Assembly (NCBI GenBank): GCA_021770785.1
Contig: JAETQH010000028.1
Span: forward strand, 1 to 55,716
Source of the DNA: Lachnospiraceae bacterium
Lineage (GTDB): Bacteria > Bacillota > Clostridia > Lachnospirales > Lachnospiraceae
Direction of reading: 5' to 3'
DNA: 55,716 bases
Made by a program: the position numbers and the translations under genes. The notes below the pieces were generated by a model. It was not told where the DNA came from. It was given only the letters and a program-made list of their open reading frames with translations, and ran no database searches. Every line of letters starts with the position of its first letter. The first letter of the stretch is position 1. Positions 15,063 to 22,861 of this stretch are shown here, piece after piece.

Positions 15063-15308
15063 ATGAAATTTACATGGAAAGCAGTAGCCGCATTGCTCTG
15101 TTATGCACTGGGAGTTCTGGGCTGGTGTTATGTGGGCGGCTACATGATTCTGACAAAACCACTCAAGACTTTAGTTGTGGCATATCTGGCACGGGAATTA
15201 ACCATCGGAAAAGTTCTTGTGGCAGCGATACAGGCATTCATTTATCTGTCTCTGGCAGGGGGCGTCTGGTGTATCGGCTATATGCTGAGCAATCATTTTA
15301 AAGAATAA
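15063..15308 (+). CDS. Small membrane protein, unknown function
   Basis: This 81-residue protein has two predicted membrane helices (about residues 7-29 and 50-73) joined by a short segment KPLKTLVVAYLARELTIGK. AGGGAGATTGGGG precedes the ATG, and a consensus promoter lies 68 bp upstream. I do not recognise the family. Two-helix proteins of this size are often small regulators or subunits of membrane complexes, but nothing here identifies a partner. The following gene is FliB-like and 87 bp away. Confidence 0.65.
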   Translation: MKFTWKAVAALLCYALGVLGWCYVGGYMILTKPLKTLVVAYLARELTIGKVLVAAIQAFIYLSLAGGVWCIGYMLSNHFKE

Positions 15309-15395
15309 GAAGTTGTCACGTTGTGGCAAGCTGCAGAGGCTGTCGACAGACAGCCTTTCTTCCGTTGCAGGAAAGAGTGGGAAGGGAGAAAAAAT

Positions 15396-16487
15396 ATGGT
15401 TTTACAGATGCCATCCTATTACAGGAAATTTCGCTGCATTGCAGGAGCATGTCAGGACAGCTGCTGCATTGGCTGGGAGATAGATATTGACGAGGAAACA
15501 GAAAGCTATTACAGAGAGACAGAGGGAGCTTTTGGGCAGCGGCTCCGGGAAAATATGGAGGGAAACAGCTTTATCCTGCGGGAAAACGGCTGGTGTCCGT
15601 TTTTAAACGGGGAAAAGCTCTGCGATATTTGTATCGAATTGGGGGAAGAGGCGCTGAGCGAGGTTTGTACCGAGTATCCCAGATTTACCATGGAATATCC
15701 CGGGGTGAGGGAAAAGGTGCTCTGCCTCTCCTGCGAGGAAGTGGGCAGGATTGTTTTTTCGGACAAAGAGAAAATCGGCTGGGAAAGACAAGAGCTTCCC
15801 GGCGGATACGATGGGGAGGACTGGGAAGAGGAAGATTTCGCTTTGGCAGAAAAATTGCAACAGGTGCGGGAGCGGGCGGTGGAATTATTACAGCAGAGGG
15901 AGCATCCCATAGAGCAAAGGGCCGCTGCCTATCTGAATTATATGAATGAAATGCAGCAGGAGCTGTTCGGCACCGTTCCTAGGGAAAAAAGCGGGAAAAG
16001 CAGGACGCCTTACGAATGCTTTCGGGAGCGTCTGGCGTGTTTCGGTGAACTGGAGGTTTTAGACGGGGAGTGGGAGAAAACAAAAGCCTGTCTGGCAGAG
16101 TTTTTCTGTCCGGAAAATTATGAGCAGAGCCACCGGAAATTTGCCGGAAAACTGCGTCAGCGGGAATATGAATATGAACATTTACTGGTTTATTTTACCA
16201 ACCGCTATTTTATGCGAGCATTTTATGACGACAATCTTTTCGCCAAAGCGCAGTTTGCAGTGGCGGGCTTTTTGATGCTGCGGGATATGGACGTGGTGCG
16301 CTGGAAACAGCAGGGGGAAGAATTTACCCTGGCAGACAGGATTGACACTGTGCGGATTTATGCAAAGGAAGTGGAACATTCCGAGGAAAATATAGAAACG
16401 CTGGGGGATATGTTCCTCTTTGAAGAAGTTTTTTCTTTAGAGGAACTGGAAAAACAGATTTCATGCACGGAAGTTGCTGAAATGTGA
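15396..16487 (+). CDS. fliB: FliB-like flagellin lysine N-methylase family protein
   Basis: This 363-residue protein matches the FliB family: RCIAGACQDSCC near the start (Cys14, 19, 23, 24), then GWCPFL, LCDICIELGEEALSEVCTEYPRF and LCLSCEEVG. FliB of Salmonella is an iron-sulfur enzyme that methylates surface lysines of flagellin. The Cys set is complete. I chose the ATG at 15396 because AAGGGAG lies 7 nt upstream; an in-frame ATG at 15321 has none. No flagellar gene is nearby except a flagellin relic at about 32.6 kb. Family members occur in non-motile Clostridia, so the substrate here may be another surface or cytosolic protein. Confidence 0.8.
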   Translation: MVLQMPSYYRKFRCIAGACQDSCCIGWEIDIDEETESYYRETEGAFGQRLRENMEGNSFILRENGWCPFLNGEKLCDICIELGEEALSEVCTEYPRFTMEYPGVREKVLCLSCEEVGRIVFSDKEKIGWERQELPGGYDGEDWEEEDFALAEKLQQVRERAVELLQQREHPIEQRAAAYLNYMNEMQQELFGTVPREKSGKSRTPYECFRERLACFGELEVLDGEWEKTKACLAEFFCPENYEQSHRKFAGKLRQREYEYEHLLVYFTNRYFMRAFYDDNLFAKAQFAVAGFLMLRDMDVVRWKQQGEEFTLADRIDTVRIYAKEVEHSEENIETLGDMFLFEEVFSLEELEKQISCTEVAEM

Positions 16488-16538
16488 TATGATAAAGGAA
16501 AGCATTTTATTTTGGGAAGAAAAGAGGAGAGCGGGTAG

Positions 16539-17159
16539 ATGAAGGTAATATTAGTGAATGGAAGTCCAAAAGAAAAGGGATGTACGTATACGGCGTTAAA
16601 AGAAGTGGCGGATACGTTGGAAAAACAGGGGATTGAGACAGAGATTTTCCAGGTGGGGGCAAAGGCGGTGGCAGGCTGTATCGGCTGTAATGCCTGCATT
16701 TCCACGGGAAAATGCTTTGTGGGTGACGGCGTCAATGAGTTCGTGGAGAAGGCAAAGACGGCGGACGGCTTTGTGGTGGGCTCTCCGGTGCATTATGCGG
16801 CGGCGTCCGGTGCCATTACGTCCTTTTTAGACCGGGCATTTTACGGAAAAGGGGCTGCCTTTGCGGGAAAACCGGGGGCGGCGGTGGTGAGCTGCAGGCG
16901 GGGCGGCGCTTCGGCGGCATTTGACCAGCTGAATAAATATTTTACCATCAACAGTATGCCGGTAGTTTCCTCCCAGTACTGGAATCAGGTGCATGGAAAT
17001 ACCCCGGAGGAGGTGCGGCAGGATGCGGAAGGGATGCAGACTATGAGGACCTTGGGAAATAATATGGCATGGCTGTTAAAATGTATTGAAGCGGGAAAAG
17101 CGGCAGGCATTACGTTCCCGGAGCGGGAACCTGCAGTCAAGACGAATTTTATCCGCTGA
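16539..17159 (+). CDS. Flavodoxin-fold NADPH-dependent FMN reductase
   Basis: This 206-residue flavoprotein has the phosphate loop NGSPKEKGCTYTAL, a Cys cluster (CIGCNACISTGKC, residues 47-59) and the flavin-contacting stretch VVGSPVHYAAASGAITSFLDRAFY. It belongs to the NADPH-dependent FMN reductase/iron-sulfur flavoprotein-like group and is distantly related to the protein at 1397-1948. Likely role: two-electron reduction of flavin, quinones or nitro compounds. GAGGAGAGCGGGTAG precedes the ATG. It stands alone between FliB and an amidase gene. Substrate unknown. Confidence 0.86.
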   Translation: MKVILVNGSPKEKGCTYTALKEVADTLEKQGIETEIFQVGAKAVAGCIGCNACISTGKCFVGDGVNEFVEKAKTADGFVVGSPVHYAAASGAITSFLDRAFYGKGAAFAGKPGAAVVSCRRGGASAAFDQLNKYFTINSMPVVSSQYWNQVHGNTPEEVRQDAEGMQTMRTLGNNMAWLLKCIEAGKAAGITFPEREPAVKTNFIR

Positions 17160-17259
17160 AATTACTTCGCAGGCTTTGTGTAATCTGCCAATATCGGTTA
17201 AGGGCAGGTAAAACAGCAAAATGTAGGATAAGATAGGAAAGATACGGTGGGAGAAAATC

Positions 17260-18027
17260 ATGCAGAGCACGAAATCGAGTCGGGAAGAGAGACGGCTCCG
17301 GGAGGAACAGAGGAAAAATGAAGCCCGTATGCAGCGGCGCAGAAAGCGGAAAAGGCAGCAGCGGATGGCAGGAACCGTGATGGCGGTTACGGTTTTTCTG
17401 GTGGTTTTTCTGGTGGGGTTTGGAATTTACCGTATCTGGAGCAGCCGGACGGCGGAGACGGAGGCGGAGCTTCCGGTGGAAAAAAAGAAATATATCGAAG
17501 AGCGCCCTGAGCTTTTGGTGGAGCTTCTCGATATCAATGAGTATTCAAGGCCCGGAACGGCGTTAGAAAAGGTAAGGGGCATTGTGGTACACTATACGGC
17601 AAATCCCGGAACCACGGCGGAGCAGAACCGGGGCTATTTCCAGGGGCTTGCCCAGAGCGGGGAGACTTATGCCAGCAGCCATTTTGTGATAGGGCTTTCG
17701 GGGGAAATCGTGCAATGCATTCCCTGTAACGAGATTGCCTATGCCTCTAATGAGCGGAATGCAGACACGGTTTCCATTGAATGCTGTATTCCCGATGAGA
17801 CGGGTAGGTTTAACGACGAAACCTACCAATCTTTAGTGGAATTGGTGGCGTGGCTGATGGGAAGGTACGACCTGACGGCGGAGGATGTGATACGCCACTA
17901 TGACGTAACCGGAAAAGCCTGTCCGAAATTCTATGTGGAAAACCAGTGGGCGTGGGATCAGTTTAAGGCAGATGTGGTAGCATATATAGACACATATGGG
18001 ATTGAAAAAACGGAGGAAATACAGTAG
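17260..18027 (+). CDS. Membrane-anchored N-acetylmuramoyl-L-alanine amidase (amidase_2)
   Basis: This 255-residue protein has a highly charged cytosolic N-terminus (residues 1-36, many Arg/Lys), one transmembrane helix (about 37-59), and an extracellular zinc amidase domain of the type 2/PGRP family. The first zinc His is in VVHYTANPG, and the second His and Cys are in IRHYDVTGKACPKFY. It cleaves the bond between MurNAc and the L-Ala of the stem peptide. GGGAGAAAATC precedes the ATG. It is probably a cell-separation or wall-turnover enzyme. Nothing adjacent suggests a phage origin. Confidence 0.88.
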   Translation: MQSTKSSREERRLREEQRKNEARMQRRRKRKRQQRMAGTVMAVTVFLVVFLVGFGIYRIWSSRTAETEAELPVEKKKYIEERPELLVELLDINEYSRPGTALEKVRGIVVHYTANPGTTAEQNRGYFQGLAQSGETYASSHFVIGLSGEIVQCIPCNEIAYASNERNADTVSIECCIPDETGRFNDETYQSLVELVAWLMGRYDLTAEDVIRHYDVTGKACPKFYVENQWAWDQFKADVVAYIDTYGIEKTEEIQ

Positions 18028-18091
18028 AATACAACTATTAAGGAGCTGTAGGAAAATAAATGATACAGATCCTAAGACTAAAGGACAGTGT

Positions 18092-19594
18092 ATGTTAAAA
18101 ATAAGTTGCGAGAAGTTACAAAAAAAAGAAAATCTGAGGGAAACCCTACAGCTTTTGCGGAACGAGGCAAAGGACGGGCAGAAGGCGGAAGAGTTAAGGA
18201 AACTGTTGGGAGACGGGAGCCTTTTGAGAGAGCTGCTGCGGGAGGAAGAGCCGAAGGTGCGGAAAAATGCCGCGTTGCTGCTGGGGGACTTGAAAATGCA
18301 GCAGGCGGCAGGCGCATTGTGGGAGGCGTATCAAAGGGAGACAACCCTTTTTGTAAAAAGCTCGTATCTTGCCGCATTGGGAAAACTAGAGGCTGCGGAT
18401 GATTTCGCAGAACCGTTAAGGCAGCGGATGGAGACCCTCTCACAGCTTGTTCCGGCAGAAAACGAAAAGAAGCATGTCAATGAAGAAATCCGGGAGATGA
18501 GTAAACTTTTGACCCGGATAGAGGGAGTAAAAAAGCATACTTTCCGGGGATTTCAAAATCCCCATGAGATGGTGCTCACCACCAACCATGGCAGCCGCAA
18601 TGTAACGGCAGGGGAGGCGGCGGAGCTTTCGGAGGCGATGCGCAGGACGGTAAAGCCCCATCCCCTTGGAGTGCTGGTCTGCACAAAGGAAATCCAACCC
18701 TTTGCAAGGCTTAGGACCTACCGGGAACTGCTTTTCCCCATTCACGGAAAAGGGGATCTGCACCGGGAGCCGGAGGCTGCGGCAGCGGACATCTGGCAGT
18801 CGGATTTGTGGGATTTTCTGACAGAGTGCCATAAGGAAGAGCCCCCCTTTTATTTCCGGCTGGAATTAAAGACAAAGATGGATTTGGCGGAGAGAAGCAG
18901 CTATGCCAGAAAATTTTCTGCGGAGCTGGAACGGATTTCTAACCGCCGGCTGATTAATTCCACCGGGGATTATGAGATAGAAATCCGCCTGTTGGAAAGC
19001 AGGGACGGAAAACGGATACCGTTTTTAAAGCTGTTTACGATTCAGGATAAACGTTTTTCCTACCGAAAGCATGCGGTGGCATCTTCTATCCATCCGGCAG
19101 CGGCGGCAATGTTAGTGAGGCTAGCGCAGCCCTATTTAAAGGAGGACGCCCGGATACTTGACCCTTTCTGCGGCGTGGGAACCATGCTGGTGGAACGGGA
19201 TATTTTAGTTCCGGCCCGGGAAAAATACGGCATTGATATTTTTGGCGAGGCAGTGGAGGGAGCGAGAGAAAACGCTAGTCTTGCCGGGGAGAAAATTAAT
19301 TTTATTCACAGGGATTACTTTGATTTTACGCATAAATATCTGTTTGACGAGATCATTACCAACATGCCGGTGCGGGGGAAAAAGACAAAAGGAGAAATGG
19401 ACGATTTTTACGCCGCCTTTTTTGAAAAATCAGGGACACTGCTTTCGGCGGGAGGGAAAATCATTTTCTATTCCAATGAAGAAGGTTTTGTGAAAAAGCA
19501 GCTGAGGCTTCACTGTGAGTACCGTCTGCTACAGGAATTTTGTATTCGGGAAAAGGAACATTTTTATTTATATATTGTGGAAGTAAAGGGGTAA
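18092..19594 (+). CDS. HEAT-repeat plus SAM-dependent RNA methyltransferase-like protein
   Basis: This 500-residue protein starts with about 100 residues of HEAT-like helical repeats (LREEEPKVRKNAALLLGDL, SSYLAALGKLEAADD), has a middle region, and ends in a class I methyltransferase domain with DPFCGVGTMLVER (SAM-binding) and TNMPVRGK. In the related Trm11/Trm14/RlmL group the equivalent catalytic motif is NPPY/F, so NMPV is a variant. The target is likely guanine or adenine N in RNA. AAGGAC lies 5 nt before the ATG at 18092; an earlier in-frame ATG at 17996 overlaps the amidase gene and has no ribosome binding site. A divergent catalytic motif leaves activity unproven. Confidence 0.75.
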   Translation: MLKISCEKLQKKENLRETLQLLRNEAKDGQKAEELRKLLGDGSLLRELLREEEPKVRKNAALLLGDLKMQQAAGALWEAYQRETTLFVKSSYLAALGKLEAADDFAEPLRQRMETLSQLVPAENEKKHVNEEIREMSKLLTRIEGVKKHTFRGFQNPHEMVLTTNHGSRNVTAGEAAELSEAMRRTVKPHPLGVLVCTKEIQPFARLRTYRELLFPIHGKGDLHREPEAAAADIWQSDLWDFLTECHKEEPPFYFRLELKTKMDLAERSSYARKFSAELERISNRRLINSTGDYEIEIRLLESRDGKRIPFLKLFTIQDKRFSYRKHAVASSIHPAAAAMLVRLAQPYLKEDARILDPFCGVGTMLVERDILVPAREKYGIDIFGEAVEGARENASLAGEKINFIHRDYFDFTHKYLFDEIITNMPVRGKKTKGEMDDFYAAFFEKSGTLLSAGGKIIFYSNEEGFVKKQLRLHCEYRLLQEFCIREKEHFYLYIVEVKG

Positions 19595-19598
19595 CACG

Positions 19599-22244
19599 AT
19601 GATATTTTCGACGAAAGAAAAACAAGCCGGGCAGGCAGAAACGGAGCAGGGGCTTTTAGATGCATCCTTGATGCAGAATTTACAGGACCGTTTCTGTGAT
19701 GCCAATCATGTGTATTTGGTATGCCTGAATAAAAACCAGGGGATTGTTACAAAAGCTTACGGTTCGAAGGAGGAACTGGATTATCTCCATCGCATTGTGA
19801 GTACCGAGCAGCATGTGGAGCTGTTAGAAAAGCTGGTGGACAGCAGCATTGAGAGTGTAATAGAAGAAGACTGCGGCAGAGACGATGTTAAAATGTGCGG
19901 CGTTTCCATCCGGGTGGGCGGCGAGATAGAGGCTATCTGGATTGTGATAGGAGTGTTGGAGCAGGAGGGCATCCCCGTGCCGGAATATATTATGCGCACA
20001 ACGCCGCAACGCTATTATAAGTCTCTGGAATTTTTGGAAACCTTGTCTAAGCAGATGTTTGCCGTAAAGATGGAAGAGCTGATGGCGCAGGAGGCATTTT
20101 TAAAGAGCCGTGAGTCGGAGGCACAGATGAAGACGGAGCTGCACCGCAACGAGACCATGACGGCCATTGTAAAAATGCTGGAATCGGAGGATACCTTCGA
20201 GCAGGTGGTGAACCATATTTTAAAGGTGACCTGTAACTATTTAGGCATTTCTGTGGGGGCATTTCTGCGGGAAAATAAGGACGGGTTGACGGTGGACGTT
20301 ATCTGCCGCTATACGGCGCAGGAAGCAGAGACCGGCTTTTCCCAGGGGATTTTAAAGGAGGAGCTGCCCTTTTTCAATGGAAAACCTTATATGATTTCCT
20401 CAAATTCCATGATGCCGGAGGAATTTCAGCGTCTTTTTGAACGGGAGGGGCTGCAGGCGGCGATGTTTCTTCCGGTGGAGGCAGGCGGCCATGCCGGAAT
20501 GTACCTGTGCCTCTGGGAGACAGCCGAAAAACATATCTGGGACGGGACGGAAATTAAATTTGTCAGTGACGTGAAGCGCATTATCCAGAGTATCCTGCAT
20601 AAGAGGGTGGCGAAAAATTCTCTGGCAAGCTCTTATGCGTCCTTAGAAGCGATTTTGGAGAATATCGGCTGCGCTGTTTATGTGGTGGATCCGGAGGAAA
20701 ACACCACGCTATACGCTAACCAGCGTTTTAAGAAAGCCTTCCAAAAGGGGCTGGTGAAGATGCAGCTGGAGTTAGAACAAGAAAAGACGGGGGAGAAAGA
20801 GACCTGTTTTCGGGAAATCTACCAGAAGGAGGAGAACCGTTGGTTTGATTTGCACAGCACCCGGATTGACTGGGTGGACGGCAGAGAGGTGTTGCTGTGT
20901 ACCATTTACGACATTACGGATAAAAAACTTTACCAGCAGAAAATTGAGCGGCAGGCGAATAACGATTTCCTCACCGGACTTTATAACCGGATGCGCTGCG
21001 AACAGGATTTACAGCGTTATATTGATCAGACGAAGGAGTTTAACGGAGAGGGTGCGCTGTTTTATATTGACTTGGATGATTTTAAGCATATTAATGACGG
21101 GCTGGGACACCAGTATGGGGATGTGCTGTTAAAAGAAATTTCCAACAGCTTAAAGAAGATTCCGGGAGTGGAGAACAACTGTTACCGCATGGGCGGAGAT
21201 GAATTTATCATTATCCTCTCATACCTTCATATTTCTATGCTCTACCAGATATTAGACGAGATTAAAGCTCTGTTTACGAAGCCGTGGATGTTAAAAGGAG
21301 CGGACTATTATTGTACCATGAGTATGGGTGTGGTGCGTTTCCCCACCAACGGCGACACGGTGGAGGAGCTGATTAAAAAGGCGGACATTGCCCTTTATGT
21401 GGCGAAATGTCAGGGGAAGAACCGCATTGAGTTTTATGAGGAAAATGTGGAGGCGGGGGAGAAATCCTATAAACGTCTGGATTTAGAAAAAAATATGAGA
21501 AATGCCACGCAAAATTCCTGTCGGGAGTTTGAGGTGTATTTCCAGCCCATCGTGGACGTGACAAAGCCGGGGAATCCCTGTGCCGGGGCGGAGGCGCTGA
21601 TACGCTGGAATTCCGGAGAAATGGGGCTGATTCCGCCCACTGATTTCATTCCTCTGGCGGAGTACTTGGGGCTTATTAACCCCATCGGAGAGTATGTGTT
21701 AAAGGAGGCCTGCAAGAGGTGCAAATACTGGAACGATATGGGACATCCGGATTATAAGGTCAATGTCAACCTGTCGGTGGTACAGCTTTTGCAGAATGAC
21801 ATTGTAGAGCGGATTTACCAGGTGATACAGGAGACGGGGATTGTGCCGAAAAATCTTACCCTTGAGGTGACGGAGAGCCTTGCCATCAACGATATGAATC
21901 GTATGAAGCAGATTTTGGCGGAAATCAGAAAGCTTGGGGTGCGGGTGGCACTAGACGATTTCGGAACAGGCTATTCTTCCCTGAATCATATCCGGGAAAT
22001 GCCTATTGATGTGATAAAGATTGACCGTTGCTTTATTATCGACATTGGCAGAGATGAATTTTCCAGCGCCTTTGTAAAGATGGTGGCGGAGTTAGCTTCG
22101 GCGATTCAGGTAAATGTATGCGTCGAAGGCGTGGAGACTGAGGAGCAGATAAAAGCCCTGAAGGAAAGCAAGATACAGCTGATCCAGGGGTACTATTTTG
22201 GTAAGCCCATGAGGGCAGAAGTATTTGACAAACAGTATCTATAA
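19599..22244 (+). CDS. GAF-PAS-GGDEF-EAL cyclic-di-GMP signalling protein
   Basis: This 881-residue cytosolic protein has no clear membrane helix. In order: an N-terminal region of about 180 residues, a GAF-like domain (about 185-335), a PAS domain (about 345-445, IGCAVYVVDPEEN), a diguanylate cyclase domain with intact RMGGDEF (about 530), and a phosphodiesterase domain with EALIRW (about 664), NVNLSVVQL, EVTES, LDDFGTGYSS and EGVETEEQ. Both active sites look intact. The RxxD product-inhibition site that normally lies five residues before GGDEF is absent (GVEN). The start lies 5 bp after the methyltransferase stop, with GGGG upstream. The signal sensed is unknown. Confidence 0.92.
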   Translation: MIFSTKEKQAGQAETEQGLLDASLMQNLQDRFCDANHVYLVCLNKNQGIVTKAYGSKEELDYLHRIVSTEQHVELLEKLVDSSIESVIEEDCGRDDVKMCGVSIRVGGEIEAIWIVIGVLEQEGIPVPEYIMRTTPQRYYKSLEFLETLSKQMFAVKMEELMAQEAFLKSRESEAQMKTELHRNETMTAIVKMLESEDTFEQVVNHILKVTCNYLGISVGAFLRENKDGLTVDVICRYTAQEAETGFSQGILKEELPFFNGKPYMISSNSMMPEEFQRLFEREGLQAAMFLPVEAGGHAGMYLCLWETAEKHIWDGTEIKFVSDVKRIIQSILHKRVAKNSLASSYASLEAILENIGCAVYVVDPEENTTLYANQRFKKAFQKGLVKMQLELEQEKTGEKETCFREIYQKEENRWFDLHSTRIDWVDGREVLLCTIYDITDKKLYQQKIERQANNDFLTGLYNRMRCEQDLQRYIDQTKEFNGEGALFYIDLDDFKHINDGLGHQYGDVLLKEISNSLKKIPGVENNCYRMGGDEFIIILSYLHISMLYQILDEIKALFTKPWMLKGADYYCTMSMGVVRFPTNGDTVEELIKKADIALYVAKCQGKNRIEFYEENVEAGEKSYKRLDLEKNMRNATQNSCREFEVYFQPIVDVTKPGNPCAGAEALIRWNSGEMGLIPPTDFIPLAEYLGLINPIGEYVLKEACKRCKYWNDMGHPDYKVNVNLSVVQLLQNDIVERIYQVIQETGIVPKNLTLEVTESLAINDMNRMKQILAEIRKLGVRVALDDFGTGYSSLNHIREMPIDVIKIDRCFIIDIGRDEFSSAFVKMVAELASAIQVNVCVEGVETEEQIKALKESKIQLIQGYYFGKPMRAEVFDKQYL

Positions 22245-22276
22245 TACAAACAATAGCAAAAAATAGAAAAATTTGA

Positions 22277-22321
22277 GTAACAGTTCAGCCCCCCAAGGCA
22301 CAGGGAAGGCTGAACTGTTAC
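22277..22321. mobile_element. Short MITE copy (45 bp) with 8-bp target duplication
   Basis: Perfect 14-bp terminal inverted repeats GTAACAGTTCAGCC / GGCTGAACTGTTAC enclose 17 bp. The sequence is flanked by AAATTTGA on both sides (22269-22276 and 22322-22329), an 8-bp target-site duplication. The loop matches the right end of the 196-bp copy at 29511-29706, so this is an internally deleted derivative. It sits between the c-di-GMP gene and the tRNA promoter. Confidence 0.88.
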
Positions 22322-22350
22322 AAATTTGAAAAGAAAAAGTAAAAAAGTGA

Positions 22351-22379
22351 TTGACAAGTGAGCTGTTGTTTGTTATGAT
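22351..22379 (+). promoter_or_regulatory. tRNA operon promoter
   Basis: TTGACA (22351-22356), 17-bp spacer and TATGAT (22374-22379), with the first tRNA starting about 24 nt after the predicted start site. Confidence 0.8.
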
Positions 22380-22409
22380 ATACAAGTCGTCACGAGAGGT
22401 GATTGATTT

Positions 22410-22494
22410 GCGGAAGTGTCGGAACTGGCAGACGAGCAAGACTAAGGATCTTGTGGGCATTGCGCTCGTGTGGGTTCAAGTCCCATCTTCCGCA
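22410..22494 (+). tRNA. tRNA-Leu(AAG)
   Basis: Acceptor stem GCGGAAG / CTTCCGC with A73, a long variable arm as in Leu, T-stem loop GTGGG-TTCAAGT-CCCAT. Anticodon stem CAAGA / TCTTG holds loop CTAAGGA, so the anticodon is AAG (22444-22446). A34 in tRNA-Leu is uncommon in bacteria and would be expected to be deaminated to inosine. CCA is not encoded. Confidence 0.93.
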
Positions 22495-22525
22495 TTGCTG
22501 TTCACTGAAATAAGACGATGTGTGC

Positions 22526-22609
22526 GCAGGAGTGGCGGAATTGGCAGACGCGCAGGCTTCAGGTGCCTGTGGTAGCAATATCGTGTGGGTTCAAGTCCCA
22601 TCTCCTGCA
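22526..22609 (+). tRNA. tRNA-Leu(CAG)
   Basis: Acceptor stem GCAGGAG / CTCCTGC with A73 and a long variable arm. Anticodon stem CAGGC / GCCTG holds loop TTCAGGT, so the anticodon is CAG (22560-22562), reading CUG. CCA is not encoded. It is 31 bp after the first tRNA and shares its promoter and terminator. Confidence 0.93.
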
Positions 22610-22632
22610 CTAATCAAAATGGGAAACAGATA

Positions 22633-22667
22633 ATTCGGAGCAAATGCTATGCTTCGGATTTTTTTTT
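22633..22667 (+). terminator. tRNA operon terminator
   Basis: Ten-bp stem ATTCGGAGCA / TGCTTCGGAT with two G-U pairs and a 7-nt loop, followed by eight T residues. Confidence 0.85.
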
Positions 22668-22861
22668 CGTAGCAGGAAAACGCCTTTTCTTATAACGGGT
22701 ATCCCTTAGAGGAGACCTGTGGGACGTATGTTTCTTCCACGAACAGCATAGATATAGAGAAGTTTATAAAAAATCAAAAAAGAAAAAGGAAATCCTGTAT
22801 TTCCACGGAATATTAGTATTGTAATCACTGTGTGACAATTTTTCCGAAAAGGAGACTAAAA

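Noticed and set aside
22785..22860. Palindrome-like ATTGT...ACAAT before dgt as an operator
   Set aside because: Only 5 bp per half matches; too weak for a specific regulator claim.
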